DNA of 64,000 bases, taken from DASSFG01 sp035550375 (lineage in GTDB: Bacteria; Planctomycetota; Planctomycetia; Pirellulales; JAICIG01). This document shows, one piece after another, positions 63,080 to 64,000 of this stretch. A program made the position numbers and the translations under genes. Numbering within the stretch: position 1 is the first letter of the stretch; each line of letters begins with the position of its first letter. The stretch is taken from the NCBI GenBank assembly GCA_035550375.1, contig DASZPH010000020.1:97299-161298 (forward strand). Reading direction: 5' to 3'. Below the pieces are notes generated by a model. It was not told the DNA's origin and ran no database searches. It saw nothing but the letters and a program-made list of their open reading frames with translations.

Positions 63080-63433
63080 CTATGGCGACCTCTTCCCCAA
63101 TAAAAAATACCTGGTGGGCGTCCCCACGCTGTTCACCAGCGGGTCAGCGTCGACCTTGATGACGTTCCAGTTGACGCTGTCTTTATCCGTCCACACATCG
63201 TTGATCGCCGGCACGCAACCAGCGGTCAGCGTGGCCGTCCAGATTTCAAACGTTTGCACTTCGGTCAGCACGCCGAGCGAGGCGGCGAAATCGACGTTTG
63301 CCTTACTGGTTGCCACCTTGCGGTATTTGACGGCCAATTGCTGAGCGGCTGAGGCGTTCGACGGCTGTAAAGCGCCGCTGAACACGTTCGCCAGGTATAG
63401 GTATCCGTAGGCATATTCGTCGGTCACGTTCAT
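63080..63433 (-). CDS. Phage connector-type protein, function unknown
   Basis: 117 aa. GAGG at 7 nt before ATG 63433. MNVTDEYAYGYLYLANVFSG, helical middle (QQLAVKYRKVATSKANVDFA), then beta strands (EIWTATLTAGCVPAINDVWT). Short size, and its place upstream of the tail genes, fit a head-tail adaptor; no strong family signal. Confidence 0.5.
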   Translation of the reverse strand: MNVTDEYAYGYLYLANVFSGALQPSNASAAQQLAVKYRKVATSKANVDFAASLGVLTEVQTFEIWTATLTAGCVPAINDVWTDKDSVNWNVIKVDADPLVNSVGTPTRYFLLGKRSP

Positions 63434-63443
63434 AGGCTTGCCT

Positions 63444-63539
63444 CGCTCGCGGTCTTACTCTTGAGTTCCAGGCCTTAGGCTCGGAACTCAATTACGAAGA
63501 CCTAAGACCAAAGTCCTAAGACGCCGGCCATCGGGCCGG
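63444..63539. repeat. Duplicated intergenic spacer, copy B
   Basis: CGCTCGCGGTCT (63444-63455), an internal dyad GAGTTCC/GGAACTC around 63463-63488, CGAAGACCTAAGACC and CCTAAGAC, ending GGCCGGTTATG. Related to copy A at 63003-63079. Confidence 0.6.
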
Positions 63540-63761
63540 TTATGTCTGCCCTTTGACCTGCACCTCCCAGGGACCAACTTCTGCCGCGATAAGCTGGTTG
63601 ATTTGCGCAAGCTCCTCGAGCAAAGACTTCCGGTAGGCCACCCAATCGATTGCCCCGCCCCCTTGAGCAGTGGGCAGGTCCATGCCCTGCCCGGGCGTCT
63701 GACTGCTCAGCCAGGTGATGATCGCTTGCTTGCGGACAGTGAGTTCGTCGATGTTGGCCAT
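63540..63761 (-). CDS. Small phage-module protein
   Basis: 73 aa, helical: MANIDELTVRKQAIITWLSS then VAYRKSLLEELAQINQLIAA, probably a helical hairpin. It ends GPWEVQVKGQT. First visible gene of the minus-strand phage module, next to the IS66 end. Confidence 0.5.
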   Translation of the reverse strand: MANIDELTVRKQAIITWLSSQTPGQGMDLPTAQGGGAIDWVAYRKSLLEELAQINQLIAAEVGPWEVQVKGQT

Positions 63762-63869
63762 TCGTAGGGACTCTCTCTCTGCGAGCCCGGATAATGTTGG
63801 TCCGTTGGAGGGACTTTGTGTGCAATCTTCCCTACCCCAGCGTTCTATCAGAGGGAAAGGGGTAACCGG

Positions 63870-64000
63870 TCACAGCCTGGGGAGCAGAGACGGGACGTTT
63901 TGGCCAGCGAAATGAGCGGTGACGGCTTGGGTGACGAAGTCCAAGGCGCTACGGTTTTGCTGGCGGCAGGTTTCAATGGCGGTAAGCATCGTTTCCACGA
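63870..64000 (-). CDS. IS66-family transposase, C-terminal end (partial at window edge)
   Basis: 43 codons end at TGA 63870: VETMLTAIETCRQQNRSALD then FVTQAVTAHFAGQNVPSLLP. The conserved CRQQ-R pattern and the PSLLP end are the IS66 TnpC C-terminus. The rest lies beyond the right edge. GTAACCGGTCAC (63862-63873) beside the stop may be the element end, since IS66 ends start with GTAA. Confidence 0.72.
   Translation of the reverse strand, partial: VETMLTAIETCRQQNRSALDFVTQAVTAHFAGQNVPSLLPRL

Overview
The window looks like chromosome of a GC-rich planctomycete, probably of the Pirellulales type. Evidence: a HEAT-repeat protein ending in a planctomycete-style cytochrome domain, DUF4058, DUF1573 and DUF6263-like proteins, a secreted PQQ-propeller protein, a long four-ACT aspartate kinase, a primary sigma factor with an acidic N-terminus, and many signal-peptide proteins without known function. 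No rRNA, CRISPR array or complete insertion sequence is seen; one degenerate tRNA-like gene is present. All product names come from reading translated sequence and motifs, without database searches.

Layout. 0-8 kb: cytochrome/HEAT protein (cut by the left edge), PEP-hydrolase-like TIM barrel, DUF4058, CaiB/BaiF CoA-transferase, aroB, rhomboid protease and a coiled-coil membrane protein. 9-20.7 kb: primary sigma factor with a strong terminator, a polytopic membrane protein, mfd, a SurA-like PPIase, glgC and a PQQ-propeller protein. 20.8-28.5 kb: a secreted caspase-like protease with two Tudor-like domains, a YqaA/DedA protein, a TadE-TadE-TadG/VWA trio and an ABC exporter pair. 28.6-38.3 kb: Ku, a BRCT/MerR/TPR protein, an orphan amino-acid-type ABC ATPase, a DapA-family enzyme, an ABC-2 permease, acylphosphatase, and a large membrane/AsmA-like fusion protein.

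38.4-46.1 kb is an accessory island with XRE regulators, a convergent HicA/HicB-like pair, an XRE-ImmA/IrrE protease with a partner gene, and a SWIM-DDE transposase whose promoter lies in a palindrome. It also holds a three-gene toxin / HigA-like antitoxin / SecB-like chaperone (TAC) operon with a near-leaderless promoter. The island ends at the degenerate tRNA-like gene, and related TTGCCCAAAAA repeat clusters lie on both sides in opposite orientation.

46.4-60 kb returns to planctomycete genes: DUF1573, a YSPVVT-repeat protein and a Tat-like secreted protein. A short phage-like cassette (49.9-52.3 kb) follows, with an Rmf/CrpP-like protein and an alpha-CTD-like protein. Next is a BlaI-BlaR1(M56)-HEAT cluster with a palindromic operator, then a GYF_2 protein, a DUF6263-like protein and aspartate kinase. 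60.0-63.8 kb is a truncated minus-strand phage tail/connector module, and the right edge cuts an IS66-family transposase.

A dispersed family of about 66-bp imperfect palindromes (1711-1775, 32710-32776, 50653-50718, plus fragments) runs through the window. One copy sits in frame inside a coding region.
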